Of a stretch of DNA of 64,000 nt, positions 52,607 through 60,589 are shown piece by piece. How positions within the stretch are numbered: position 1 is the stretch's first letter; the number at the start of each line of letters is the position of its first letter. The stretch spans positions 62,001 through 126,000 of the forward strand of contig NZ_JBAPLU010000009.1 of assembly GCF_037083825.1 (NCBI RefSeq), in the 5' to 3' direction. The stretch is from Klenkia sesuvii (GTDB lineage Bacteria > Actinomycetota > Actinomycetes > Mycobacteriales > Geodermatophilaceae). A program made the position numbers and the translations under genes. Below the pieces are notes generated by a model. That model was not told the origin of the DNA and did not search any database. It saw only the letters and a list, made by a program, of their open reading frames with translations.

Positions 52607-53425
52607 TCACCCGGTCGCGGCCCCGCGCTCGACGGTGACGTGCGGCCGACGTCGCCATGCGGCCCACTCGCCGCTGACGTCACCGGCGGTGCGCAGCAGC
52701 AGCGGCAGGTGCTGCTCCAGCAACACCTCCCGACTGGTCTCGGCCGCGTGCACGGTGACGTTGGCCGCCGCGCGCACCACGCCGTCGCCGTCGCGCACCG
52801 GCACGGCGACCGACCGGACACCCGGGGCCAGCTCCTCGTCAGCCAGCGCCCAGCCGCGCGCCCGCACCTCGGCCAGCTCGTCGTGCAGCTGGGCCGCCGT
52901 GCGGCCGGTGCACCGGGGCAACCCCGACCGGGACGGCGTGGTCAACACCTCGGCCAGCTCGTCGGCGTCCAGGGCGGCGAGCAGCACCTTGCCCTGCGAG
53001 GTCTGCACCGCCGGGAAGCGCGTGCCGATCTCGACCCGCAGCGTGATCAGCTTCGGGACGGCGACCCGGGCGACGTAGACGATGTCGGAGCCGTCGAGCT
53101 GGGCCATCGACGACGACTCCCCGGTGCGGGCGACCAGCGCCTGCAGGTGCGGCCGCGCGATGTCCCACAGCCCGAGCGACCCGACGTAGGCCATGCCGAG
53201 GTCGAGCACCTTGGGCGTGAGCCGGTAGCCGCCGTCCGTGGTGGCCACGTGCCCCAGCTCCTCCAGGGTGAGCAGCAGCCGGCGGGCGGTCGGCCGGGCG
53301 AGGTCCGCCGCGGCCGCCACCTCCGACAGCGTCATCACCGGGCGCTGCGCCGAGAAGCTGGCCAGCACGTCGAGCCCGCGGGCCAACGCCTCGACGAAGT
53401 CCGGGCCGTGCCCACGCCCGGCCAT
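52607..53425 (-). CDS. IclR-family regulator
   Basis: 272 residues. The N-terminal helix-turn-helix is VMTLSEVAAAADLARPTARR and the C-terminal GAF-like ligand domain includes SSMAQLDGSDIVYVARVAVP and FPAVQTSQGKVLLAAL. This subtype (PcaR/CatR-like) controls aromatic catabolism. Its start overlaps the stop of the amidohydrolase gene, so it is cotranscribed with it. The twin palindromes in the 54883-55072 promoter are the likely binding sites. Confidence 0.92.
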   Translation of the reverse strand: MAGRGHGPDFVEALARGLDVLASFSAQRPVMTLSEVAAAADLARPTARRLLLTLEELGHVATTDGGYRLTPKVLDLGMAYVGSLGLWDIARPHLQALVARTGESSSMAQLDGSDIVYVARVAVPKLITLRVEIGTRFPAVQTSQGKVLLAALDADELAEVLTTPSRSGLPRCTGRTAAQLHDELAEVRARGWALADEELAPGVRSVAVPVRDGDGVVRAAANVTVHAAETSREVLLEQHLPLLLRTAGDVSGEWAAWRRRPHVTVERGAATG

Positions 53426-54882
53426 CAGGACCCGAACAACGAGCCCCGGGCCTCGCGGGTCTCGTCGCTCTTGAACTCGGTGTAGGTGTAGGGGTTGTCG
53501 AGCACGTCGTCGCCGTCCTCGGGCATCGCCGGGTTCATGCCGGCCTGCCATGTCGAGTCCCCCATCGCCCCGCGCAGGTGCTCCACGGTCGACTCGACCG
53601 CCGAGCGGACGGCGGCGCCGTCGTACCCGACGAGCTCGCCCTCACGCTTCACGACCCGGCCGCCGACCAGCACGGTGTGCACGTCGCCGCGCTGGGCCTG
53701 GAACGCCACGTGGCCGTAGGGGTTCAGCAGCGGGAAGGACACCGGCGAGGCGTCGTTCTTGATCAGCACGACGTCGGCGGTCTTGCCCACCTCGAGCGAA
53801 CCGAGGTCATCGCGGCCGAGGGCCTTCGCGCCGCCGCGGGTGGCCCAGTCGACGACGTGCTCGGCACGCAGGTGCACCTGGGTGACGGTGTTCCCCTCGA
53901 CGTGGGCCTCGAGGTGCTCCCGGGAGCGGTCGGCGCCCAGCGTGGTGCGCATGGCCGAGAACAGGTCGGCCGACCACCAGACACTGGTGTCCATCGACAG
54001 CGAGACCGGGATGCCGTGCTTGCGGACCTGCCAGGTGGGCGGGTATCCCTGCCCGGCGCTCTGCTCGCTCTCGGTGGACACCGAGACCGACCCGCCGGTG
54101 GCCGCGATGCGGTGGTAGCTGTCGGTGTCCAGCGACGCGGCGTGCACGTAGACGGTCTCCGGCGTCATGAATCCGGCGTCGTGCATGAGCTGGATCGAGG
54201 CGTCGGAGGTCGCGCCCCAGACGCCGGCGTGGGTGGTGACCGGCAGGCCCAGCTCGCGGGCGACCTCGAACGCGGCCTTCTCCGGGAACGACGGATCGCC
54301 GGTGACGTCGAAGGCCAGTTGCAGGCCGAGCTTCCCTTCGTCGGCCCGACGCCTCAGGAACCCCTGGACCGCGGGATCGGCGGTCCACTCCCACGGCCCG
54401 GCCTGGATGTTGCCGTAGGCGAGCACGAATCGGCCGGGGACGGCGAGCAGGGCGTCGGCGGCGGCCTCGGCGTGGTCGACGGTCTGCAGCCCGTGGCTCC
54501 AGTCGACCGTGGTGGTGACCCCGGCCTCCAACCCCTCCCAGGCACTGAGCAGGTTGCCGGCGTGCACGTCCTCGGGGCGGAAGGTCTTCCCGTGCTCGAG
54601 GTAGTACCAGACGAAGTACTGGGTGAGCGTCCAGTCGGCGCCGTAGCCGCGCATCGCGGTCTGCCACATGTGCCGGTGCGTGTCGATCATGCCGGGCATG
54701 ACGACGCCGCCGGTGGCGTCGACCTCCTCGGTGCCCGCGGGGACGTCGAGGTCCGTGCCGACGGCGGCCACCTTCCCGTCGACGACGAGGACGTCGGCGC
54801 GGGGCAGCACGGTGTGGGCGTCGTCCATGGTCAGCACGGTGCCGCCGCGGAGCACCACGGGCCGGTTGTCGGGGCTGGACAT
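53425..54882 (-). CDS. Amidohydrolase (ATZ/TRZ-like, 8-oxoguanine-deaminase-related)
   Basis: 485 residues. The metal motif reads MIDTHRHMWQTAM (HxH), then TTHAGVWG, VYVHAASLD and Asp in SLSMDTSVWWSADLFSAMR. The family's C-terminal LGRDDLGSLEVGKTADVVLI closes the barrel. A hydrophilic extension of about 35 residues ends the protein. ATG 54882 has GGAGGAG nine bases upstream. It is divergent from the CoA-transferase gene and followed by IclR. It probably deaminates or opens a ring that feeds the dioxygenase pathway. Confidence 0.9.
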   Translation of the reverse strand: MSSPDNRPVVLRGGTVLTMDDAHTVLPRADVLVVDGKVAAVGTDLDVPAGTEEVDATGGVVMPGMIDTHRHMWQTAMRGYGADWTLTQYFVWYYLEHGKTFRPEDVHAGNLLSAWEGLEAGVTTTVDWSHGLQTVDHAEAAADALLAVPGRFVLAYGNIQAGPWEWTADPAVQGFLRRRADEGKLGLQLAFDVTGDPSFPEKAAFEVARELGLPVTTHAGVWGATSDASIQLMHDAGFMTPETVYVHAASLDTDSYHRIAATGGSVSVSTESEQSAGQGYPPTWQVRKHGIPVSLSMDTSVWWSADLFSAMRTTLGADRSREHLEAHVEGNTVTQVHLRAEHVVDWATRGGAKALGRDDLGSLEVGKTADVVLIKNDASPVSFPLLNPYGHVAFQAQRGDVHTVLVGGRVVKREGELVGYDGAAVRSAVESTVEHLRGAMGDSTWQAGMNPAMPEDGDDVLDNPYTYTEFKSDETREARGSLFGS

Positions 54883-55072
54883 CGTCGTCTCCTCCAGTTG
54901 GCCGGACAGGCGTCCGCTGTGCGGTCGGTGGGTTGTCTGCGCCACTGTGCACATGACCCGTGCCACCGTCAACACCGCGCCCGCTGCGGTTGACAGTCAG
55001 ATCGTCGCCCGGTGATACTGCGGTGCCGATCGCACCGGACAGCTGTCCGCAACGAAGGAGTGCAGCCCACCG
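54883..55072. promoter_or_regulatory. Divergent promoter with twin 14-bp palindromes
   Basis: CGGACAGCTGTCCG at 55036-55049 is a perfect palindrome. CGGACAGGCGTCCG at 54903-54916 matches it except for the centre. They lie 23 and 20 bp from the CoA-transferase and amidohydrolase starts respectively, a symmetric layout. Between them GTCAACACCGC and GCGGTTGAC form a third, imperfect dyad. IclR is the likely binder. Confidence 0.65.
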
Positions 55073-56224
55073 ATGACCTCCCCCACGGGACCGCTCGCCG
55101 GCGTACTGGTCGCGGACTTCTCGCGCGTCCTGGCCGGTCCCTACTCCACGATGCTGCTCGCCGACCTGGGTGCCGAGGTGGTGAAGGTCGAGGGCCCGAA
55201 CGGTGACGACACCCGGCACTGGTCACCACCCGTCCGCGAGGTCGACGGGGAGGGGATCAGCACCTACTACCTGGGCGTCAACCGCAACAAGCGGTCGGTC
55301 GCCCTCGACCTGAAGGACGACGGCGACCGCACGGCGGCGCAGGAGCTCGCCCGCCGCGCCGACGTCGTCGTGGAGAACTTCAAGCCCGGGGGCCTGGCCC
55401 GCTTCGGTCTCGACTACGAGACCGTCGCGGCCACCAACCCCCGCGTCGTGTACGCCTCCATCAGCGGGTTCGGCAGCCAGGAGGGAGGCTCGCACCTGCC
55501 CGGCTACGACCTCATCGTCCAGGCCATCTCCGGGCTGATGAGCCTCACCGGCTCCCCCGACGGCGAGCCCTACCGCGCCGGCATCTCGGTGTTCGACGTC
55601 ATCGCCGGCCTGCACGCCACCATCGGCGTGCTGAGCGCGCTCAACGCCCGGCACGAGACGGGTGCGGGCCAGCACGTCGAGGTCAGCCTCCTGGCGTCGG
55701 CGCTGTCGGGCATGGTCAACCAGAGCTCGGCCGCGGTCGCCGGGGAGGTCGTGCCGTTCCGGATGGGCAACAGCCACCCGTCGCTGTTCCCCTACGAGCC
55801 CCTGGAGTGCGCCGACGGCGAGCTCATCATCACGGCCGGCAACAACGGCCAGTTCCGCAAGCTGGTCGAGGTGCTCGGGGTGCCCGAGCTCGCCGACGAC
55901 CCCCGCTTCGCCCGCAACGAGGACCGCACCGCGAACCGGGACGAGCTGCGCCCCCTGCTGGTCGAGCGGCTGCGCACCCGCGGCAAGCAGGAGTGGTTCG
56001 ACGCCATCTTCGCCGTCGGCGTGCCGTGCGGGCCGATCAACACCGTCGACGGCGGTGTGGCCTTCGCCGAGCAGGTGGGCCTGGACCCCGTCGTCCGGCC
56101 GGGTGGCATCCCCTCCATCCGCAACCCGATCACCTTCTCGGAGACCCCGCCGTCCTACCGCCTGCCCCCGCCGAGCCTGGACGAGCACGGCGACGAGATC
56201 CGGAAGTGGCTGACGCAGCGATGA
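55073..56224 (+). CDS. CaiB/BaiF family CoA-transferase (class III)
   Basis: Transfers CoA between carboxylic acids. 383 residues. Features: LAGVLVADFSRVLAGPYSTM, EVVKVEGPNGDDTR, LNRNKRSVALDL-like (VNRNKRSVALDLKDDGD), VVVENFKPG, and the catalytic Asp in LPGYDLIVQAISGLMSLTGS. ATG follows GAAGGAG. It is the first gene of a coupled operon with the citryl-CoA-lyase-like protein (ATGA overlap) and the intradiol dioxygenase. It probably activates a ring-cleavage acid as its CoA thioester. Confidence 0.93.
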   Translation: MTSPTGPLAGVLVADFSRVLAGPYSTMLLADLGAEVVKVEGPNGDDTRHWSPPVREVDGEGISTYYLGVNRNKRSVALDLKDDGDRTAAQELARRADVVVENFKPGGLARFGLDYETVAATNPRVVYASISGFGSQEGGSHLPGYDLIVQAISGLMSLTGSPDGEPYRAGISVFDVIAGLHATIGVLSALNARHETGAGQHVEVSLLASALSGMVNQSSAAVAGEVVPFRMGNSHPSLFPYEPLECADGELIITAGNNGQFRKLVEVLGVPELADDPRFARNEDRTANRDELRPLLVERLRTRGKQEWFDAIFAVGVPCGPINTVDGGVAFAEQVGLDPVVRPGGIPSIRNPITFSETPPSYRLPPPSLDEHGDEIRKWLTQR

Positions 56225-57015
56225 CCGAACCCCGTACCTACGAGACCGCGCTGGGTGCCTCCTCCCGCGAGACGATCACGCTGCTGGGCACCGACCTGGC
56301 CCGCGACGTCATGGGCACGGTCGGGTTCGGCGAGCTGGCGTTCTGGCTGGCCACCCAGCGCCGGCCCGCACCGGGCCAGGTGCGGGTGTTCGAGGCCGTG
56401 CTGGCAGCGCTGGCCGACCACGGCTTCACCCCCACCGCGATCGTCACCCGGCTGACCTACCTGTCGGCGCCGGACTCCGTGCAGGGCGCCCTGGCCGCCG
56501 GCCTGCTGGGCGGCGGTTCGCGGTTCCTCGGCGTCACCGAGGACTGCGGCCGGTTCCTCGACGACGTGCTGGTCGCCCAGGACGAGCTGCCCGGGGACGA
56601 CGCCGGCTGGGACGCGCTCGCGCTGTCCGTCGTCCAGCGCGAGCGCGAGGCGGGGCGGTTCGTGCCAGGTCTGGGGCACCACGTGCACAAGGACGGCGAC
56701 CCCCGCACCGCGCGGCTCATGCAGATCGCCGCCGAGGAGGACCAGACCGGCCCGCACCTCGCGCTGTTCGCCGCGATCGGCCGCGTGCACTCGCAGGTGC
56801 TGGGGAAGACGCTGCCGCTGAACGGAGCCGGCGTCTGCGGTGCCGCTCTGGCCGACCTCGGCCTGCCCCTGCCGCTGCTGCGCGGGTTCGCACTGCTGGC
56901 CCGCACCGCCGGGCTGATCGGGCAGCTGGCCGAGGAGCTGCGGCACCCCGTCGCCAACGACATCTTCCTGTCCGTGGACCTGAACAACCGCTCGGTCGCC
57001 CCCGACCCGAGCTGA
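56221..57015 (+). CDS. Citryl-CoA lyase-like (short citrate synthase family)
   Basis: 264 residues, the size of single-domain citryl-CoA lyases and much shorter than citrate synthase. The CoA/citrate loop is VPGLGHHVHKDGDPRTARL. The usual catalytic Asp in an N-x-D-G motif is replaced: LPLNGAGVCGAALADLG (NGAG, about residues 201-204). Cleavage of a citrate-like hydroxy-tricarboxyl CoA ester to acetyl-CoA or similar is expected from family and neighbours. The Asp change leaves the mechanism open. It is coupled to the CoA-transferase by a four-base overlap. Confidence 0.82.
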   Translation: MTEPRTYETALGASSRETITLLGTDLARDVMGTVGFGELAFWLATQRRPAPGQVRVFEAVLAALADHGFTPTAIVTRLTYLSAPDSVQGALAAGLLGGGSRFLGVTEDCGRFLDDVLVAQDELPGDDAGWDALALSVVQREREAGRFVPGLGHHVHKDGDPRTARLMQIAAEEDQTGPHLALFAAIGRVHSQVLGKTLPLNGAGVCGAALADLGLPLPLLRGFALLARTAGLIGQLAEELRHPVANDIFLSVDLNNRSVAPDPS

Positions 57016-57042
57016 GCCCTGACCCGACCGCTGGAGGCAGCA

Positions 57043-57903
57043 GTGCAGCTCGTCACCGAGGACAACATCACCGACCTCGCGGCCGCCCGGTGGGCCACCG
57101 CCCACGACCCCCGCACTGCGGAGCTGATGAGCGCGCTGGTGCGGCACCTGCACGCCTTCGCCCGTGATGTGCAGCTCACCGAGGCCGAGTGGATGGCCGC
57201 CATCCAGTGGCTGACCCGCACCGGGCAGATCAGCGACGACAAGCGCGAGGAGTTCATCCTCACCAGCGACGTGCTGGGGCTGTCGATGCTCGTCGTCCAG
57301 ATGAACCAGCGGCTGGATCCCCGGGCGACCCCGGCCACCGTGCTCGGGCCCTTCCACATCGACGGCTCCCCCGAGCGGGAGTACGCCGAGGACATGTCCG
57401 AGGGTGTGCGCGGGACCCCGCTCTTCCTGCACGGCACGGTGCGCGACCTGGACGGCGCGACGATCGGCGGGGCGGTGCTCGACGTCTGGCAGGCCGACGA
57501 CGACGGGCTCTACGAGAGCCAGCACGTCGAGGTCGACGAGGCCCGCCTGCGGGCGAAGTACACCGCCCGCGAGGACGGCTCGTTCGCAATCCGCACCGTG
57601 GCCCCGCTGGGCTACACCATCCCGATGGACGGCCCGGTCGGCGACCTCATCTCGCGCACCGACATCTCGGAGTACCGGCCGGCGCACTTCCACGTGCTGC
57701 TGAACGTGCCCGGCTACCGCCCGCTGATCACCCACCTGTTCCAGGAGGGCGCGGACTACCTGGACAGCGACGTCGTCTTCGGCGTCAAGGAGCAGCTGGT
57801 CGTGCGCTACGAGCCGCGCGAAGGCGGCACGATGCCCGACGGCACCGCCGTCGAGGGGCCCTGGTTCGAGGCCAGCTACGACGTCGTGCTGCAGCCGGTC
57901 TGA
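57043..57903 (+). CDS. Intradiol ring-cleavage dioxygenase (hydroxyquinol/catechol 1,2 type)
   Basis: Fe(III) dioxygenase of 286 residues. The N-terminal helical dimerisation domain (about 1-100, with FILTSDVLGLSMLVVQMNQR) is that of hydroxyquinol and catechol 1,2-dioxygenases. The barrel has ATVLGPFHIDGSPEREYAED, LDVWQADDDGLYE (Tyr ligand), YTIPMDGPVG (Tyr) and RPAHFHVLL (both His). It cleaves a dihydroxylated ring between the hydroxyls. It follows the lyase gene by 27 bp with GGAGGCAG upstream of GTG. Confidence 0.92.
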   Translation: MQLVTEDNITDLAAARWATAHDPRTAELMSALVRHLHAFARDVQLTEAEWMAAIQWLTRTGQISDDKREEFILTSDVLGLSMLVVQMNQRLDPRATPATVLGPFHIDGSPEREYAEDMSEGVRGTPLFLHGTVRDLDGATIGGAVLDVWQADDDGLYESQHVEVDEARLRAKYTAREDGSFAIRTVAPLGYTIPMDGPVGDLISRTDISEYRPAHFHVLLNVPGYRPLITHLFQEGADYLDSDVVFGVKEQLVVRYEPREGGTMPDGTAVEGPWFEASYDVVLQPV

Positions 57904-57916
57904 CGCCACCGACGCC

Positions 57917-58861
57917 TCAGCGCCCCGGCGGCTGGCCACCGCCGCCGGGGCCCCCGCCAGACCCGCCGCCGGGGCCCCCGCCGGCCGAGCCGCCACCCCC
58001 GGCCGCGGTGGTGGTGTCCACGCCGACGCCCATCGCCACCGTGTAGCCCGACGAGACGTCGCCGGTGATGGTGGGCGTCTGCAGGTCGGCCCCGTCGGAG
58101 AACACGTTGTCGGTCGCCAGGCTGATCTGCGACAGGTTGCGCACCGACTGCTCGTACCCGCTGGTCGCGTAGACGGTCTCGCAGACGTCCTGCAGCAGGG
58201 CGACCTGCGAGGTGGCGATCGCGTTGGCCGAGTCGGTGATGGAGTCGACGTCCGGGTAGACCTCGAAGTGGACGTGTGGCCACCGGCCGGAGTAGCAGGC
58301 CGGGAAGATGCTGGTGAAGGTCACCGCTCCGTCGGAGTCGGCCACCTGGACGCCGCGCAGGTAGTTCTCACCGGTGATGCCCTCGGAGTAGAGCGAGTAG
58401 CCACCCGCGCGGTCGCAGTGCCAGACGTAGACCGCCGCACCCTCGAAGGGCACCCCGTTCGCCAGGTCCTGCACCGTCAGGGTCAGGGTCATCGGGACGC
58501 CCTCGGCCGTGCCGGACGCCGACCCGAAGCTCGAGCGGATGTCCGAGCGGACGATGCCGCTCTCGTTCAGCACGTCGACCCCGTTGGACCCGTCCCCCGG
58601 GTAGGGTCCGGCAGTCTCCTCCGGGATCTCCCCCGCCGAGGTCGCCGTCGAGCTCGCCGTCGAGCCCGCCGCCGCGGCAGCGCTGGTGGTCGAGCTGCTG
58701 GAGCCCCCGCAGGCCGCGAGCCCGACGCCGACCGCGCCGAGCCCGAGGAACCCCAGCACGCGGCGCCGGCTGAGCAGCGTGTCCAGGTCGAACCGGAGAC
58801 CCTGGTCGACCACCTCCTCCTCGGGTCGGGGCAGCGGGCGTCCTTCGTAGCTCGTCGTCAT
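57917..58861 (-). CDS. Exported intradiol-dioxygenase-like lipoprotein
   Basis: 314 residues. A Tat-type signal (SRRRVLGFLGLGAVGVGLAA, then Cys) gives a lipoprotein. A Ser/Thr/Ala linker precedes a domain with the dioxygenase iron ligands: YPGDGSNGVDVL, VWHCDRAGGYSLYS (Tyr) and ACYSGRWPHVHFEVYPD (Tyr, His, His). The C-terminal 30 residues are Gly/Pro-only. Secreted intradiol-like proteins are known in actinomycetes and fungi and may attack lignin or plant phenolics outside the cell. Convergent with the cytoplasmic dioxygenase with a 13-bp gap. Confidence 0.88.
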   Translation of the reverse strand: MTTSYEGRPLPRPEEEVVDQGLRFDLDTLLSRRRVLGFLGLGAVGVGLAACGGSSSSTTSAAAAAGSTASSTATSAGEIPEETAGPYPGDGSNGVDVLNESGIVRSDIRSSFGSASGTAEGVPMTLTLTVQDLANGVPFEGAAVYVWHCDRAGGYSLYSEGITGENYLRGVQVADSDGAVTFTSIFPACYSGRWPHVHFEVYPDVDSITDSANAIATSQVALLQDVCETVYATSGYEQSVRNLSQISLATDNVFSDGADLQTPTITGDVSSGYTVAMGVGVDTTTAAGGGGSAGGGPGGGSGGGPGGGGQPPGR

Positions 58862-58962
58862 GCACCCACCGTGCTGCCTGCGGCCATGAGCCCCACCAGC
58901 GCCACCTGTGCACTCCCCGTGCGGTGCGCGGTGTTGTCGGACCCGCGCGCGAGACTGCACGC

Positions 58963-60579
58963 GTGGGGTCGACGGTCGTGCTGCAACGGGTGGGCGACGG
59001 CGTCCGCGCACACCTCGACGACGGGGCCGTGCACGACCTGGCCCGCGCCGAGCTGCCCGCGTGGGTGACCACGCAGGAGGCCGCCCGCCCCCGGTGGGTG
59101 TGGGACGACACCACCCGCTGGTACCCCGCACTACTGGCCGCCGGCGTCCGGGTGGAGCGGTGCACCGACCTGCGGTTGACCCACGCCGTCCTGCGCCGTT
59201 CCCCGCACGTCGACCAGCACCTGCTCGCCGGCCCCGACACCGACGGGTGGGACGGCCTCACCCCGGTCGTGCCCGAGGAGGCCACCCTGTTCGCCCTGGA
59301 CGACCCCGCCGACGCCCTCGACCCGGTGGCCGAGCACGCCGCCCAGCAGCGGGCCCTCGCCGCCTCGCCGCAGCGCGGACGCTTGGCGCTGCTGCTGGCC
59401 GCGGAGTCCGCCGCCTCGCTGGTGGCGGCGGAGATGCAGCACGCCGGCATGCCGTGGCGGGCCGACGTGCACGACCGGCTGCTCACCGCGCTGGTCGGTC
59501 CGCGGCCACCGGCCGGGCAGCGTCCCGCCGGCCTGGAGGCGATGCTGCCGGGCATCCGCGCCGCCTTCGGGCAGCCGGCGCTGAACCCCGACTCCCCCGC
59601 CGACCTGCTGGCCGGGCTGCGTGCCGCCGGGCTCGACGTCGCCGACACCCGCTCCTGGACCCTTCGCGAGCTCGACCACCCCGGCATCGCGCCGCTGCTG
59701 CGCTACAAGAAGCTGCTGCGCCTGGTGCAGGCCAACGGCTGGGCGTGGCTGGAGACCTGGGTGCGCGACGGCCGCTTCCGCCCGGTGCTGCTGCCCGGCG
59801 GCGTGGTCACCGGCCGGTGGGCGGCCCAGGGCGGTGGAGCGCTCAGCGCCCCGGCGCAGCTGCGCGGTGCGGCGGTGGCCGACGAGGGCTGGCGGTTCGT
59901 CGTCGCCGACGTCGCCCAGCTCGAGCCCCGGGTGCTGGCCGGGATGAGCCGGGACGCCGCGATGGCGCAGGCCGCCCGGGCCCGGGACCTCTACCAGGGG
60001 ATCGTGGACGCCGGCGTGGTCGCCACCCGCGCGCAGGCCAAGGTGGGCATCATCGGCGCGCTCTACGGGGGCACCCGCGGCGAGAGCGGCGTCCTGCTGC
60101 CGCGGATCGCCCGCCGGTACCCCGCCGCGCTCGGCCTGGTCGAGCAGGCCGCGCGGGACGGTGAGCGCGGCGAGGTGGTGACGACGCTGCTGGGTCGCGG
60201 CTCCCCGCGCCCGGGGCCCTTCGGCGGGGGCGGTGACGACCCCGCCGCCGGCCGGGCCGCGGACGCGCGCCGGCGCTCCTGGGGTCGGTTCACGCGCAAC
60301 TTCGTCGTGCAGGGCACCGGCGCCGAGTGGGCGTCCTGCTGGCTGGCCGACCTGCGCAACCGGCTGTGGCACCTGGGCTCGGGCCCGCTCACCGACCGAC
60401 CACACCTGGTGTTCTTCCTGCACGACGAGGTGGTGGTGCACACCCCGACCGCACTGGCCGACGAGGTGGTGGCCGCGGTGCGCGCCGCGGCCGACGAGGC
60501 CGGCCGGTTGCTGTTCGGCGACTTCCCGGTCGACTTCCCCCTCGACGTCGCGGTGGTGCGGTCGTGGGCCGACGCCTGA
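58963..60579 (+). CDS. PolA-type bifunctional 3'-5' exonuclease/DNA polymerase
   Basis: Stand-alone polymerase-family A protein of 538 residues, far shorter than PolA. The polymerase motifs are present: A in VADVAQLEPRVLAGMSRD, B in RAQAKVGIIGALYGGTRG and C in FFLHDEVVVHT. The N-terminal region sits where a proofreading exonuclease would be, but no DEDD acidic motif is evident. Such proteins are common in actinobacteria beside PolA and are probably for repair. GTG at 58963. It is divergent from the lipoprotein gene. Confidence 0.88.
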   Translation: MGSTVVLQRVGDGVRAHLDDGAVHDLARAELPAWVTTQEAARPRWVWDDTTRWYPALLAAGVRVERCTDLRLTHAVLRRSPHVDQHLLAGPDTDGWDGLTPVVPEEATLFALDDPADALDPVAEHAAQQRALAASPQRGRLALLLAAESAASLVAAEMQHAGMPWRADVHDRLLTALVGPRPPAGQRPAGLEAMLPGIRAAFGQPALNPDSPADLLAGLRAAGLDVADTRSWTLRELDHPGIAPLLRYKKLLRLVQANGWAWLETWVRDGRFRPVLLPGGVVTGRWAAQGGGALSAPAQLRGAAVADEGWRFVVADVAQLEPRVLAGMSRDAAMAQAARARDLYQGIVDAGVVATRAQAKVGIIGALYGGTRGESGVLLPRIARRYPAALGLVEQAARDGERGEVVTTLLGRGSPRPGPFGGGGDDPAAGRAADARRRSWGRFTRNFVVQGTGAEWASCWLADLRNRLWHLGSGPLTDRPHLVFFLHDEVVVHTPTALADEVVAAVRAAADEAGRLLFGDFPVDFPLDVAVVRSWADA

Positions 60580-60589
60580 GCCCGGTCGG

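Noticed and set aside
57043..58861. Tandem duplication of intradiol dioxygenases
   Set aside because: The two proteins differ in length, signal peptide, N-terminal domain and strand; they are distant family members rather than a recent duplicate.
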